Source: Methylophilaceae bacterium UBA6140
GTDB taxonomy: Bacteria; Pseudomonadota; Gammaproteobacteria; Burkholderiales; Methylophilaceae
Length of the DNA stretch: 12,729 nucleotides
NCBI GenBank assembly: GCA_002423265.1
Contig: DIVE01000033.1
Coordinates: 11,218-23,946 of the forward strand
Direction: 5' to 3'
Shown: positions 1 through 7,275 of the stretch, piece after piece
Numbering within the stretch: the stretch's first letter is position 1
Layout: every line of letters begins with the position of its first letter
Notes under the pieces: generated by a model
Told to the model about the DNA's origin: nothing
The model's input: the letters and a program-made list of their open reading frames with translations, nothing else
Databases searched by the model: none
Made by a program: the position numbers and the translations under genes

Positions 1-216
1 CGCGAAAGCTTCCTCGCCGGCGTGCCGGTTCAGATCACCGACAGCAAAGGCAGCCTGGCCGTCGACACCATTACAAAAGGCCCTCTGCTATTGGCAAAAA
101 TGCCGGCAGGCCGATACGTCATCACGGCTACTTACGATGGTATCGTCAAGACACACCATCTGCGCATCGACAACAAGCATCAGCGTGTCGTGTTTTCCTG
201 GCGCACGCAATACTAA
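1..216 (+). CDS. 3' end of a small protein with a carboxypeptidase-regulatory-like domain (partial)
   Basis: The frame is open from base 1 to the TAA at 214-216 and has no stop upstream, so the gene is cut by the left edge. A GTG at 22 is probably internal, because the codons before it (R-E-S-F-L-A-G) read smoothly into the same strand pattern. The 71 visible residues look like the end of a beta sandwich: V-P-V-Q-I-T-D, then a P-A-G-R-Y-V-I-T-A-T-Y-D-G segment, then alternating hydrophobic residues. This resembles the carboxypeptidase-regulatory-like (transthyretin-like) repeats of small exported proteins in Oxalobacteraceae and relatives. No catalytic residues are visible and the function is unknown. 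An exported or periplasmic location is only inferred, since the N-terminus is missing. It converges on the photolyase gene, 34 bases away, and I saw no convincing terminator in that gap. Confidence 0.6.
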   Translation, partial: RESFLAGVPVQITDSKGSLAVDTITKGPLLLAKMPAGRYVITATYDGIVKTHHLRIDNKHQRVVFSWRTQY

Positions 217-250
217 AGAATTGCAGCGGATTCTGTTACACCTGCGTCTG

Positions 251-1792
251 CTATAACTGATCGAGCCGGTTCAGCAGCGTCATTGCGTGGCTGCTGACCG
301 CCTCGCGCTCGACCTCGCTCATACGTTCAACGTTTCTTGCCATCAGCGCGGTTCTTGGGTTATGGGTGAAACTGTCGTAATGCCTGATCAGAAAATTCCA
401 GTAAAGCACCGTATAGGGACAGGCATCTTCGCCGCTTCTGAGTTCCGGTCTGTAGCGGCATCCTGAGCAGTAATTGCTCATGCGCTTGATATAGGCACCG
501 CTCGCCACATAGGGCTTGCTGGTGAAGCGGCCGCCGTTGGCGTACAACGCCATGCCGGCCGTGTTTGGCAATTCCACCCATTCCACCGCATCGACATAAA
601 CGGCCAGGTACCAGGCCTCGACCTCACGCGGGGCGATTTCCGCCAGCAGGCCGAACAAGCCTGTCACCATCAGTCGCTGGATATGATGCGCATAGCCGTA
701 TTCCAGCGTCTGCCCGATGGTCTGCCGCAGGCAGTTCATTTGCGTATCGCCTGTCCAGAACCATCCCGGCAGAGCACGCTGATGGTGATAATGGTTGGCT
801 TCTGCCAAGGTGGGCATGTCCAGCCAATAGACGCCGCGTATGAATTCGCGCCAGCCCAGTATCTGCCGGATAAAACCTTCCACGCTGGCAAGCGGCAACC
901 GGCGTTGATGCCAGGCTTGTTCTGCCGCCGCAATCACCTCACGCGGATTCAGCAGCTTGAGATTGAGCGATGACGCCAGCAGCGAATGCCACAGAAACGG
1001 CGCTTCGCCCTGCCACATTGCATCCTGATGCGGGCCGAAGCCGGCCAGCTTGTGAGCGATGAATTGATCGAGAAAGCCCAATGCCTGTTCGCGTGTCACC
1101 GGCCAGCAAAAGTGCCTCAGAGAACCGGGATGACCTGCAAAATGCTGTTCGACATCGGCCAGAACCGCTTGCGTAATGTGATCAATGTCTGATTGCGGCA
1201 AAGGCGGCACCGCCTGCGGACCCTGCTTGCCGAAGGATTGCCGGTTGTCGGCGTCGTAATTCCAGGCGCCACCTGCAGGGGCTGCGCCGTCCATCAGCAC
1301 ATCATGCTGCCTGCGCATGTTGCGGTAGAAGAACTCCATACGCAACGAACGGCTGTTGCCGGCCCAGCGCTTGAACTCCGCCTTGCTGCACAGGAAATGG
1401 TCGTCGTCCCGTATGACCAGCGGCACTCCCGCCTCGGCAGCGCAAGCTTTCAAGGTCTGCTCCACGCGGTATTCACCCGGCTCACAAACGATGATGCGCT
1501 GCGGTCTGAGCATGGCGATCTGCGCGGCCCAGGCCGCATCAAGCGTAGGATAGCCATGTTCGCCGAGTTGCAGATAGATCAGTGGCATGCCATGGGCACG
1601 CAACCATTCGGCATGGTGCCGCATCGCAGACAGGAACAGCGCGATACGCGCCTTGTGGCTCCAGACATGAGTCGCTTCACCTGCCGCTTCCACCATCAAT
1701 ATGCGATCAAGGGCCGGGTCAAAATCCAGAAGCGCCGGATTGTCACGGTTGAGCTGATCGCCAAGAATAATAACCAGATGACGGCAACTCAT
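251..1792 (-). CDS. phrB: Cryptochrome/photolyase family protein, iron-sulfur bacterial (6-4) photolyase type
   Basis: The 513-residue product matches the deoxyribodipyrimidine photolyase-related family (FeS-BCP/CryPro class), which repairs UV (6-4) photoproducts or senses light using FAD, a lumazine antenna and a 4Fe-4S cluster. The N-terminal antenna-type Rossmann domain opens with L-V-I-I-L-G-D-Q-L; the helical FAD domain covers roughly residues 230-510. Cys354, Cys442, Cys445 and Cys458 have the same spacing as the four cluster ligands I recall for Agrobacterium PhrB (350, 438, 441, 454), a constant offset of four. His369-His370 fit the active-site histidines. Trp346, Trp394 and Tyr395 fit the proposed electron-transfer residues at the same offset. 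The ATG overlaps the stop of the upstream DUF2256 gene (ATGA), and a GGAG lies 8 bases before it (1801-1804). Family and cluster are near certain; (6-4) specificity rather than signalling is inferred from PhrB. Confidence 0.93.
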   Translation of the reverse strand: MSCRHLVIILGDQLNRDNPALLDFDPALDRILMVEAAGEATHVWSHKARIALFLSAMRHHAEWLRAHGMPLIYLQLGEHGYPTLDAAWAAQIAMLRPQRIIVCEPGEYRVEQTLKACAAEAGVPLVIRDDDHFLCSKAEFKRWAGNSRSLRMEFFYRNMRRQHDVLMDGAAPAGGAWNYDADNRQSFGKQGPQAVPPLPQSDIDHITQAVLADVEQHFAGHPGSLRHFCWPVTREQALGFLDQFIAHKLAGFGPHQDAMWQGEAPFLWHSLLASSLNLKLLNPREVIAAAEQAWHQRRLPLASVEGFIRQILGWREFIRGVYWLDMPTLAEANHYHHQRALPGWFWTGDTQMNCLRQTIGQTLEYGYAHHIQRLMVTGLFGLLAEIAPREVEAWYLAVYVDAVEWVELPNTAGMALYANGGRFTSKPYVASGAYIKRMSNYCSGCRYRPELRSGEDACPYTVLYWNFLIRHYDSFTHNPRTALMARNVERMSEVEREAVSSHAMTLLNRLDQL

Positions 1793-1989
1793 GGGGTGAT
1801 CTCCGGCTTCGGCTCAGCGTCTTGCCCGGTTTGTTTCCGGGCAAGCCTGCGGCAGGCATCGGAACAGTATTTCACCTGATCCCAGTTTTTTGCCCAGGAT
1901 TTGCGCCAGCTCATTTCTCTCCCGCAACAGTGGCAGAGTTTGCCTGGCAAGTAGGATTTGTTGCCCTTGAATCGATTGGATGTGGTCAT
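1789..1989 (-). CDS. DUF2256 family small zinc-ribbon-like protein
   Basis: This is a 66-residue basic protein. Its core has a C-H-C-C motif (Cys19 and Cys22 as a CxxC pair), an aromatic/basic stretch (W-R-K-S-W-A-K-N-W), and Y-C-S-D-A-C (Cys42 and Cys46). Four cysteines in two pairs suggest a bound metal, probably zinc, and the charge would suit nucleic-acid contact; neither is proven. The pattern matches DUF2256, an uncharacterised family often found beside cryptochrome/photolyase genes. I start it at the ATG at 1989, not at an earlier in-frame ATG at 2148: family members begin just before F-K-G-N-K, and the longer version would run deep into tcdA. Its TGA overlaps the photolyase ATG by four bases, so the two are probably translated together. 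The Shine-Dalgarno signal is weak (a purine-rich GAGCGAG is the best candidate). A role in photolyase function is inferred from linkage only. Confidence 0.85.
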   Translation of the reverse strand: MTTSNRFKGNKSYLPGKLCHCCGREMSWRKSWAKNWDQVKYCSDACRRLARKQTGQDAEPKPEITP

Positions 1990-2012
1990 GCCGGCTAACT
2001 CGCTCGAACGAG

Positions 2013-2795
2013 TCAGGCAGACCGGTGTTTCTGCAGGAGGTTCAGTACCAATGCCGCAGCGGCCATGCCGAAAGGCGCAGTGACGCAGACGGAAGAGCCA
2101 TAACCGGCGCAATTGAGGCCGGTGATGGCAGTGTCCTCGACATCGCAATGCCGGCTTTTCGGTCTGTGCACCGGCTCGTCGGAATAAATGCAGGGAATGC
2201 CGAATCTGCCCTTTTCGCTTTTGGGAAAGCCATGATCGCGGCGTAGTTGATTGCGCACCTTGGCCAATAAGCGGTCGCCGCTGGTATTGGCCAGGTCTGC
2301 CGTCGAAACTCTGGTCGGATCCAGCCTGCCGCCGGCGCCGCCGGTCATCACCAAGGGCTGCTTATGCGCGCGACACCACGCGGCGATGGCAATCTTGGCC
2401 CTGGCGTCGTCAATCGCATCGAGCACCACATCCTGCCCTTTGCCGAGCAACGTCGCCGTATTTTCCGGTGTCACGAAGTCTTCGATCACATCCACCACAC
2501 AACGCGGATTGATCGCCTGTATGCGCGTCGCCATCGCCGTCACCTTGGCCTTGCCGAATTCGCCATCGAAAGCGTGCAGCTGGCGATTGACGTTGGATTC
2601 GGCAATATGGTCGAGATCAATCAGCGTGATACGGCCGACTGCATTGCGCGCCAGCGCTTCGGCCGCCCATGAACCGACTCCGCCGATGCCGATGACGGCG
2701 ACGTGTGCAGCGCGAAAAGCTTGCAGCGCCGCATCGCCGTACAAACGGGAAACGCCGCCGAAGCGGCGCTCGAAATCCATATTGTCAGCGCTCAT
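2013..2795 (-). CDS. tcdA: tRNA threonylcarbamoyladenosine dehydratase (ThiF/MoeB family)
   Basis: TcdA (formerly CsdL/YgdL) uses ATP to cyclise t6A37 of ANN-decoding tRNAs to ct6A, sharpening decoding; it is cytosolic. The 260-residue length is close to E. coli TcdA. The product shows the E1-like fold: R-F-G-G-V-S-R-L-Y-G near the start, the nucleotide-binding G-I-G-G-V-G at 36-41, the D-L-D-H-I-A-E-S-N-V-N-R-Q stretch (60-72) with the adenylation Asn and Arg, D-A-I-D-D at 126-130, and T-G-G-A-G at 151-155. The C-terminal V-T-A-P-F-G-M is also typical. The family includes ThiF, MoeB and HesA, but the start, length and the T-G-G-A-G block favour TcdA. Its ATG overlaps the acpS TGA (ATGA), with a GGAA just upstream inside acpS, so it looks like the fourth member of a coupled recO-pdxJ-acpS-tcdA run. 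E. coli tcdA usually pairs with csdA/csdE, which are absent here. Confidence 0.93.
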   Translation of the reverse strand: MSADNMDFERRFGGVSRLYGDAALQAFRAAHVAVIGIGGVGSWAAEALARNAVGRITLIDLDHIAESNVNRQLHAFDGEFGKAKVTAMATRIQAINPRCVVDVIEDFVTPENTATLLGKGQDVVLDAIDDARAKIAIAAWCRAHKQPLVMTGGAGGRLDPTRVSTADLANTSGDRLLAKVRNQLRRDHGFPKSEKGRFGIPCIYSDEPVHRPKSRHCDVEDTAITGLNCAGYGSSVCVTAPFGMAAAALVLNLLQKHRSA

Positions 2796-3169
2796 GTTTC
2801 CAGCACGACAAATGCGGCAGCCAGCGCTTTCTCGTCGCTGATGGAAAGATGCATGTAGCGGATACCCTTGCTGTCGAGCAGCAACTGCAGTTCCGGCGCG
2901 ATATCAAGCACCGGCTTGCCGAGATCGTCATGAGTGACGCCGATATTCTGAAAGCTCGCCGGGCCGCGCAAGCCGGTACCGAGTGCCTTGGCAAAAGCCT
3001 CCTTGGCGGCAAAGCGTTTGGCGAGAAAACGCGCCGGTGTGTTCGACTGCATGTAAGACTGCCATTCCGCCTCGTTCAGGATGCGTTCGGCAAAACTGTT
3101 GCCGAAACGCGCAAAGGAGTCCTCGATGCGCGAAACTTCAACGATATCGGTGCCGATGCCGAAAATCAT
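2792..3169 (-). CDS. acpS: Holo-[acyl-carrier-protein] synthase
   Basis: AcpS transfers 4'-phosphopantetheine from CoA to the serine of acyl carrier protein, switching on fatty-acid synthesis. The 125-residue length is normal. The two signatures are present: [12 protein letters not shown] at 4-15 with the magnesium ligand Asp8, and [13 protein letters not shown] at 52-64 with Glu57. The family's C-terminal H-L-S-I-S-D-E block is at 107-113. The gene overlaps its neighbours by four bases on both sides (pdxJ upstream, tcdA downstream), so expression is probably set by translational coupling within the operon. acpS next to pdxJ is a classic proteobacterial arrangement. Confidence 0.97.
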   Translation of the reverse strand: MIFGIGTDIVEVSRIEDSFARFGNSFAERILNEAEWQSYMQSNTPARFLAKRFAAKEAFAKALGTGLRGPASFQNIGVTHDDLGKPVLDIAPELQLLLDSKGIRYMHLSISDEKALAAAFVVLET

Positions 3170-3888
3170 CTGGCTGCTGCCATCATCAGTGATTTCATTT
3201 CGCGGATGGCGTATTCCCAGCCGACGAACAGCGCATGCGCAACGATGGCATGGCCGATATTCAGCTCTTCCATGCCCGGAATCGCAGCGATCCCATGCAC
3301 GTTATGAATGTTGAGACCATGCCCCGCATTCACCACCAGACCAACTTCCTGCGCGTATCTTGCCGCATGACGTATGCGCTCCAGTTCATGCAGCTGCACG
3401 CTGCCGGCAGTGTCCGCAAAATGGCCGGTATGGATTTCGATCACCGGCGCGCCGACCTCGCGTGCCGCATCGATTTGAGCAATATCCGGCGCGATAAAGA
3501 GCGAAACACGGATACCTGCATCAGCCAGACGGTCGCAGATTTCAGCAATCCTGTCCTGATTACTCACCACATCAAGCCCGCCTTCAGTCGTCCGTTCCTC
3601 GCGTTTTTCGGGCACCAGGCAGACATCCTGCGGCAAGACCTTGAGCGCGATATCGACCATCTCTTCCGTTGCCGCCATCTCCAGGTTCATTTTGGTCTGT
3701 AACAGGGGGCGCAAGGCGTAGACATCGGCATCCTGAATATGGCGGCGGTCTTCGCGCAAATGGATGGTGATGCTGTCCGCGCCCGCTTCCTCGGCGCGCA
3801 ATGCCGCCTGTACCACGCTGGGATATTGTGTGCCGCGCGCCTGCCTGAGCGTGGCGACGTGGTCGATATTGACACCGAGTTTGATCAT
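3166..3888 (-). CDS. pdxJ: Pyridoxine 5'-phosphate synthase
   Basis: PdxJ condenses 1-deoxy-D-xylulose 5-phosphate with 3-amino-2-oxopropyl phosphate to make pyridoxine 5'-phosphate, the last ring-forming step of the DXP-dependent vitamin B6 route. It is a cytosolic TIM barrel, usually an octamer. The 240 residues carry the N-terminal signature [16 protein letters not shown] (4-19). His43 and Arg45 lie in I-H-L-R-E-D-R-R-H, and Glu70 in N-L-E-M. H-T-G-H is at 153-156 and His190 in N-A-G-H-G-L. His43, Glu70 and His190 correspond to the catalytic His45, Glu72 and His193 recalled for the E. coli enzyme. The ATG overlaps the recO stop and the TGA overlaps the acpS start, both as ATGA. Nothing is truncated or unusual. 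Confidence 0.98.
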   Translation of the reverse strand: MIKLGVNIDHVATLRQARGTQYPSVVQAALRAEEAGADSITIHLREDRRHIQDADVYALRPLLQTKMNLEMAATEEMVDIALKVLPQDVCLVPEKREERTTEGGLDVVSNQDRIAEICDRLADAGIRVSLFIAPDIAQIDAAREVGAPVIEIHTGHFADTAGSVQLHELERIRHAARYAQEVGLVVNAGHGLNIHNVHGIAAIPGMEELNIGHAIVAHALFVGWEYAIREMKSLMMAAAR

Positions 3889-4628
3889 AACTGTTGTAAA
3901 TCCATCAATAGTTGCCGGGTATGCAGCGGTTTTTCGCCCAGATAGTAGCCCAGCAACACGCGCATCAGTTGCTTGCTCTGCTGCTGGGTCTGCACTTCAC
4001 CATACTCATCGCGGCCCATATCCAGCAAAGTCTTGCCGGATAATTGTACTCCGTTTTGCTGCCGGCCCTCGCTCTGCAAACTGCAGGCACCGCGCTCCGG
4101 AATATAAAAATAGGATAGCTCAGGCACGACAGGGGCGCCCTCTTCATCATGCGCCAGCGGCACGGCATACCCCATCTCCTGCAACAACTTCAGTTCGAAC
4201 CTGCGCAGGGTGATCGCCGTATCCTGGCTTCCGGCCTGGCTTGCGGAAAGTGCCCGCAGGGTCCGGGCATAATAATCAAACAAGGCCTCGTGCGCATCTT
4301 CACGCGGTAGCAGGCGCAGTAGCAGCTCGTTCATGTAGAAGCCGCACATCAGGGCCTGCCCTTGCAGCAGCAACAGTCCCTCGCCCCACTCCAGGCTATG
4401 CAGATTACGCAATTCGTTTTTGCCCGACCAGGCGGCAATCAGTGGCTGAAAGGATTGCAGCATGCCTCGCATGGCAGATCTGGGTCGCCGGGCACCCTTG
4501 GCAACCGCTGCCACGCGGCCGAAATCGCGCGAAAACAGTTCAACCACCAGACTGGTTTCCTTGAACGGATAGGTATGCAGCACGAAGACCGGTTGATTAT
4601 CCTGTCGATTGATATTACTGACAGCCAT
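3885..4628 (-). CDS. recO: DNA repair protein RecO
   Basis: RecO works with RecF/RecR to load RecA onto SSB-coated single-stranded DNA and to anneal strands during gap repair. The 247 residues fit the usual length. The N-terminal OB-fold is recognisable from [21 protein letters not shown] (12-32), followed by [15 protein letters not shown] (37-51). A helical domain follows, with [12 protein letters not shown] at 95-106. No Cys4 zinc finger is visible, unlike Deinococcus RecO. Its TGA overlaps the pdxJ ATG. Upstream, the usual partner era is separated from it by the opposite-strand pagP gene, so recO is probably the first gene of its own transcript. The Shine-Dalgarno before the ATG is weak. 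Confidence 0.95.
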   Translation of the reverse strand: MAVSNINRQDNQPVFVLHTYPFKETSLVVELFSRDFGRVAAVAKGARRPRSAMRGMLQSFQPLIAAWSGKNELRNLHSLEWGEGLLLLQGQALMCGFYMNELLLRLLPREDAHEALFDYYARTLRALSASQAGSQDTAITLRRFELKLLQEMGYAVPLAHDEEGAPVVPELSYFYIPERGACSLQSEGRQQNGVQLSGKTLLDMGRDEYGEVQTQQQSKQLMRVLLGYYLGEKPLHTRQLLMDLQQL

Positions 4629-4693
4629 GAATTACGCTTGAAAATGTGAGGCCTTATTTTAACTGAAGCGTTCGCGCACAAGAGAAACCTTTA
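4629..4693. promoter_or_regulatory. Divergent intergenic region between recO and pagP
   Basis: These 65 bases separate two divergent genes and must hold at least the 5' signals of recO, because pagP breaks the operon upstream of it. The stretch is AT-rich. On the minus strand a TAAAAT (4661 to 4656) would serve as a -10 box for recO with a leader of about 20 bases, but the matching -35 position is a poor fit (CTCTTG at 17-base spacing). On the plus strand a TTGAAA at 4638-4643 resembles a -35, but no good -10 lies at the right distance. A weak AGAGA (4681-4685) sits 8 bases before the pagP ATG. Presence of promoters is inferred from gene layout; exact boxes are uncertain. Confidence 0.35.
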
Positions 4694-5305
4694 ATGCTTT
4701 TCCAATGTCAGTCAGTTATCCACCATGAATTGAAAGAAAACAAGCCATTGATCCAGTTACGCTTTATTGCCAGTACATTTGCCTGCAGTCTGCTTTTCAG
4801 CGGTAATGCCCATGCAGGCTGTGAAAGCCGGTTCTCATTCTACGAATTGGCCTGCAATCGTATTAATGACATTTGGGATAACGGTTCTCACGACCTTTAC
4901 CTGCCCATGTATACCTATCACCTGCGTTTTGCTTATGACGATGACAAGATCGATTCATTCCGGGAATTTACCTGGGGTCTGGGCTATGGACGCAGCCGTT
5001 ATAACGAATCCGGCAATTGGGAAGGCATTTATCTGATGGCCCTCTCGGACTCGCACAGCAAGGTGCAACCCATTGTCGGATATGGACATCAATGGATGTG
5101 GGGCGATCGCCACAGGATGCATGGTGGTATTGGCTATACCGCATTTCTGACTTCACGCGCAGATATCGCCAACAACATCCCTATCCCGGGAATCCTGCCC
5201 ATCGCCTCCATCAACTATGACAGATTTGCGCTGAATACCGCCTACCTGCCCGGCGGTAAGGGCAATGGCAATATTCTGTTCTTCTGGTCCAGATTCGGTT
5301 TCTGA
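4694..5305 (+). CDS. pagP: Lipid A palmitoyltransferase PagP
   Basis: PagP is an outer-membrane eight-strand beta barrel that moves a palmitate chain from phospholipid to lipid A, making the envelope more resistant to cationic peptides. The 203-residue product has a signal peptide (hydrophobic run about 22-36, likely cleavage after A-H-A at 39-41). Family blocks follow: C-N-R-I-N-D-I-W-D-N-G (54-64), the Y-L-P-M-Y-T-Y-H strand ending in His76, the N-W-E-G-I-Y-L-M-A-L-S-D-S-H block with Asp119 and Ser120, P-I-V-G-Y-G and a terminal aromatic residue (Phe203). His76 to Asp119 is 43 residues, as in E. coli mature PagP (His33, Asp76, Ser77). The start is uncertain: in-frame TTG codons at 4730 and 4748 would give more ordinary signal peptides. 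The gene lies opposite to its neighbours, ends 10 bases from the era stop, and reads lower in GC than they do. Confidence 0.93.
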   Translation: MLFQCQSVIHHELKENKPLIQLRFIASTFACSLLFSGNAHAGCESRFSFYELACNRINDIWDNGSHDLYLPMYTYHLRFAYDDDKIDSFREFTWGLGYGRSRYNESGNWEGIYLMALSDSHSKVQPIVGYGHQWMWGDRHRMHGGIGYTAFLTSRADIANNIPIPGILPIASINYDRFALNTAYLPGGKGNGNILFFWSRFGF

Positions 5306-5315
5306 GCGGGCGGCG

Positions 5316-6218
5316 TCAATAGCCCAGCGACTTCAGTGCCCGCTCATCATCAGCCCAGCCGCCCTTGACCTTGACCCAGACTTCGAGCCAGACCTTGCCG
5401 TCGAACAGCTTTTCCATGTCCTGCCGGGCTTCGGTCGATATCTGCTTCAGCTTTTCCCCGCCCTTGCCGATCAGCATCGGTTTCTGGCTTGCCTTGTCAA
5501 CAATGATAGCGGCATGAATGCGGCGCAGTTTGCCTTCCTGCTCGAACTTTTCGATCTCGACGGCAACCCCATAGGGCACCTCGTCGCCGAGAAAGCGGAA
5601 GACTTTTTCCCGCAGCAGCTCTGCCGCCAGAAAACGCTCGCTCTTGTCGGTCAGCTCGTCTTCGCCGTAAATGGCGGGCTGTACCGGAAGATATTGGCGG
5701 ATTGCCGCCATCAGCTCATCGAGATAAAGATTCTTTTTAGCGCTGACCGGCACGATGGCAGCGAACGGGAACTCCGTATCGAAATCCTGAATCAACGGCA
5801 GCAGATTGCCCTTGTCGCCCATCAGGTCAGCCTTGTTGACCACCAGAATCACCGGCTTGTCCCTGGGCAGCAACTTCAACACCAGCCGGTCGGCTTCGCC
5901 CAGATGCATGGGTTCGATGACAAACAGCACCACGTCCACTTCAGTCAGCACCTGGGTAACAGTCTTGTTCAGTGACTTGTTTAGTGCATTGAGGTGTTTT
6001 TGCTGAAAACCCGGCGTATCGACGAACAGATACTGGGTGTCATCCGTCGTGTGGATACCGAGCAGGCGGTGGCGGGTGGTCTGTGCCTTGCGCGATGTGA
6101 TACTGAGCTTGAGCCCGAGTATGTGGTTGAGCAAGGTAGATTTGCCGACATTCGGGCGGCCGACAATGGCGACCGTACCGCAGCGGAAATCTTCCGGGCG
6201 ATTGGTGTTATTGGACAT
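5316..6218 (-). CDS. era: GTPase Era
   Basis: Era is an essential GTPase that binds the 3' end of 16S rRNA and assists 30S maturation. The 300 residues show the full set of G motifs: G-R-P-N-V-G-K-S-T (20-28), the [10 protein letters not shown] switch I (41-50), D-T-P-G (67-70), N-K-A-D (128-131) and S-A-K (159-161). The C-terminal KH RNA-binding domain (about 205-300) includes G-K-G-G at 251-254 and the family ending V-W-V-K-V-K-G-G-W. The ATG lies inside the end of rnc (11-base overlap), with an AAGG 6 bases before it, so it is probably coupled to RNase III. This rnc-era coupling is widely conserved and joins rRNA cleavage to subunit assembly. Confidence 0.98.
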   Translation of the reverse strand: MSNNTNRPEDFRCGTVAIVGRPNVGKSTLLNHILGLKLSITSRKAQTTRHRLLGIHTTDDTQYLFVDTPGFQQKHLNALNKSLNKTVTQVLTEVDVVLFVIEPMHLGEADRLVLKLLPRDKPVILVVNKADLMGDKGNLLPLIQDFDTEFPFAAIVPVSAKKNLYLDELMAAIRQYLPVQPAIYGEDELTDKSERFLAAELLREKVFRFLGDEVPYGVAVEIEKFEQEGKLRRIHAAIIVDKASQKPMLIGKGGEKLKQISTEARQDMEKLFDGKVWLEVWVKVKGGWADDERALKSLGY

Positions 6219-6882
6219 TCATGACCTTTTTGTATGCGAGCTCGGCCGCCTGCTGCTCGGCTGCGCGGCGGCTGGTGCCTTCGCCGTTGGTGGAAATATT
6301 CAGCCTGGCGATATGGCACTCGACGCGAAAAGTCTGACAGTGCGCTTCGCCTTCGGTTGCCAGCACCTTGTATTCGGGCAGATCGACCTTGCGGCTCTGC
6401 AAATATTCCTGCAGCATCGATTTGGGGTCCTTGCCGATGGATTTTGGATTCAGCTTCTCCAGTAGCGGCGTGAACAGGCGGATCACCATCTGTTCTGCCG
6501 CCTCGAAGCCGCCATCGAGATAGGCTGCACCGACCATCGCCTCGAGCGCATCCGCCAGCACAGAAGGACGGCGCCAGCCCCCGCTTTTCAGCTCGCCCTC
6601 ACCCAGCCGCAGGTGTTCGCCGAGGCCGAGGCTGCTGGCGATCTCGCACAAGGTCGGCTCCTTCACCAGTTGCGCGCGCATGCGGCTCAAATCGCCCTCG
6701 CTCAATTTCGGGAAGCGCTGAAAGAGCTGATGCGCGATGATGAAGTTGAGTACGCCGTCGCCAAGAAATTCCAGGCGCTCATTATTCTGGCTGCCGTGAC
6801 TGCGATGGGTCAACGCTTGCTGCAACAGCGACTGGTTCTTGAACTGATAACCAATCTGCCTTTCCAGACCATGCGCTTGCAT
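6208..6882 (-). CDS. rnc: Ribonuclease III
   Basis: RNase III cuts double-stranded RNA, including the rRNA precursor, and regulates some mRNAs. The 224-residue product has the usual two domains. The catalytic domain carries the signature [10 protein letters not shown] (34-43); Glu35, Glu38, Asp42, Asp111 and Glu114 match the E. coli acidic residues 38, 41, 45, 114 and 117 at a constant offset of three. The C-terminal dsRNA-binding domain (about 152-224) starts [11 protein letters not shown] and ends with an [10 protein letters not shown] helix. A GGAG lies 12 bases before the ATG. The gene follows the DUF4845 gene by 24 bases and overlaps era by 11. In E. coli, RNase III cleaves its own leader; I could not judge whether that applies here. 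Confidence 0.98.
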   Translation of the reverse strand: MQAHGLERQIGYQFKNQSLLQQALTHRSHGSQNNERLEFLGDGVLNFIIAHQLFQRFPKLSEGDLSRMRAQLVKEPTLCEIASSLGLGEHLRLGEGELKSGGWRRPSVLADALEAMVGAAYLDGGFEAAEQMVIRLFTPLLEKLNPKSIGKDPKSMLQEYLQSRKVDLPEYKVLATEGEAHCQTFRVECHIARLNISTNGEGTSRRAAEQQAAELAYKKVMNVQ

Positions 6883-6906
6883 CAGGCTTCGCTTCTCCGC
6901 TGCAAT

Positions 6907-7263
6907 CTATTCATCATTCGAAGCGTAGAAATCCAGCAAGGCGCTGACATTGCCGACCAGCGGCACCACGACCTGATACTCGACCTCGATCACCGTACCG
7001 TTCGCACCCTGCGAAATCACCAGGTCTCCGGCGTTGATGCTGGTCACGTTGTCGATATCGGAATTTTTCTGAAATGTCAGAAAAATGTCCTTGGACGTCA
7101 TTTCCTTGAAATTGGGCTGGCTGGCGATATTGGCAATCACCTTTTTCACTGACATGTATTCGAGATACGCCGGCGTCAGCTTGATGCCAATGACGGCAAA
7201 AAAAACGATAGCCGCTACCGTCAGCACCAAACCGATAAATGTCATACCCTGCTGTTTGCGCAT
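6907..7263 (-). CDS. DUF4845 small membrane protein with a pilin-like N-terminus
   Basis: The product is a 118-residue protein of unknown function matching the DUF4845 family, conserved between lepB and rnc in betaproteobacteria. After a short basic lead (M-R-K-Q-Q-G) comes M-T-F-I-G-L-V-L-T-V and a hydrophobic helix to about residue 28, then K-L-T-P-A-Y-L-E-Y. The remaining ~85 residues look like a small soluble alpha/beta domain. The lead plus helix resembles class III (type IV pilin) signals cut after Gly by prepilin peptidase, but position +5 is Gly instead of the usual Glu, so processing is doubtful and a plain single-pass anchor is possible. I use the ATG at 7263 because AAGGGG lies 6 bases upstream; a longer reading from a TTG at 7281 would overlap lepB by eight bases. 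Position between lepB and rnc suggests co-expression, not a specific role. Confidence 0.85.
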   Translation of the reverse strand: MRKQQGMTFIGLVLTVAAIVFFAVIGIKLTPAYLEYMSVKKVIANIASQPNFKEMTSKDIFLTFQKNSDIDNVTSINAGDLVISQGANGTVIEVEYQVVVPLVGNVSALLDFYASNDE

Positions 7264-7269
7264 GATGAG

Positions 7270-7275
7270 CCCCTT
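7270..7275 (-). promoter_or_regulatory. Ribosome binding site that fixes the DUF4845 start
   Basis: On the minus strand AAGGGG lies 6 bases before the ATG at 7263 and overlaps the TAA stop of lepB (7274-7276). This spacing is near ideal. It supports starting the DUF4845 gene at 7263, and suggests that ribosomes finishing lepB help to start it. Confidence 0.6.

Noticed and set aside
217..250. Possible terminator between the convergent left-edge gene and the photolyase
   Set aside because: Only a four-base GCAG/CTGC pairing with a long loop and no T tract was found.
1193..1879. 228-codon open frame on the plus strand
   Set aside because: It is antisense to the photolyase and the DUF2256 gene. 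Those two carry convincing cysteine and active-site motifs, while this frame has none.
1998..2013. Small hairpin (ACTCG, six-base loop, CGAGT) just after tcdA
   Set aside because: It has only a five-base stem, overlaps the tcdA stop and lacks a T tract; too weak to call a terminator.
1990..2148. Upstream extension of the DUF2256 gene to an earlier ATG
   Set aside because: It would add 53 Arg/His/Cys-rich residues overlapping the tcdA 3' end in another frame, with no resemblance to the family N-terminus.
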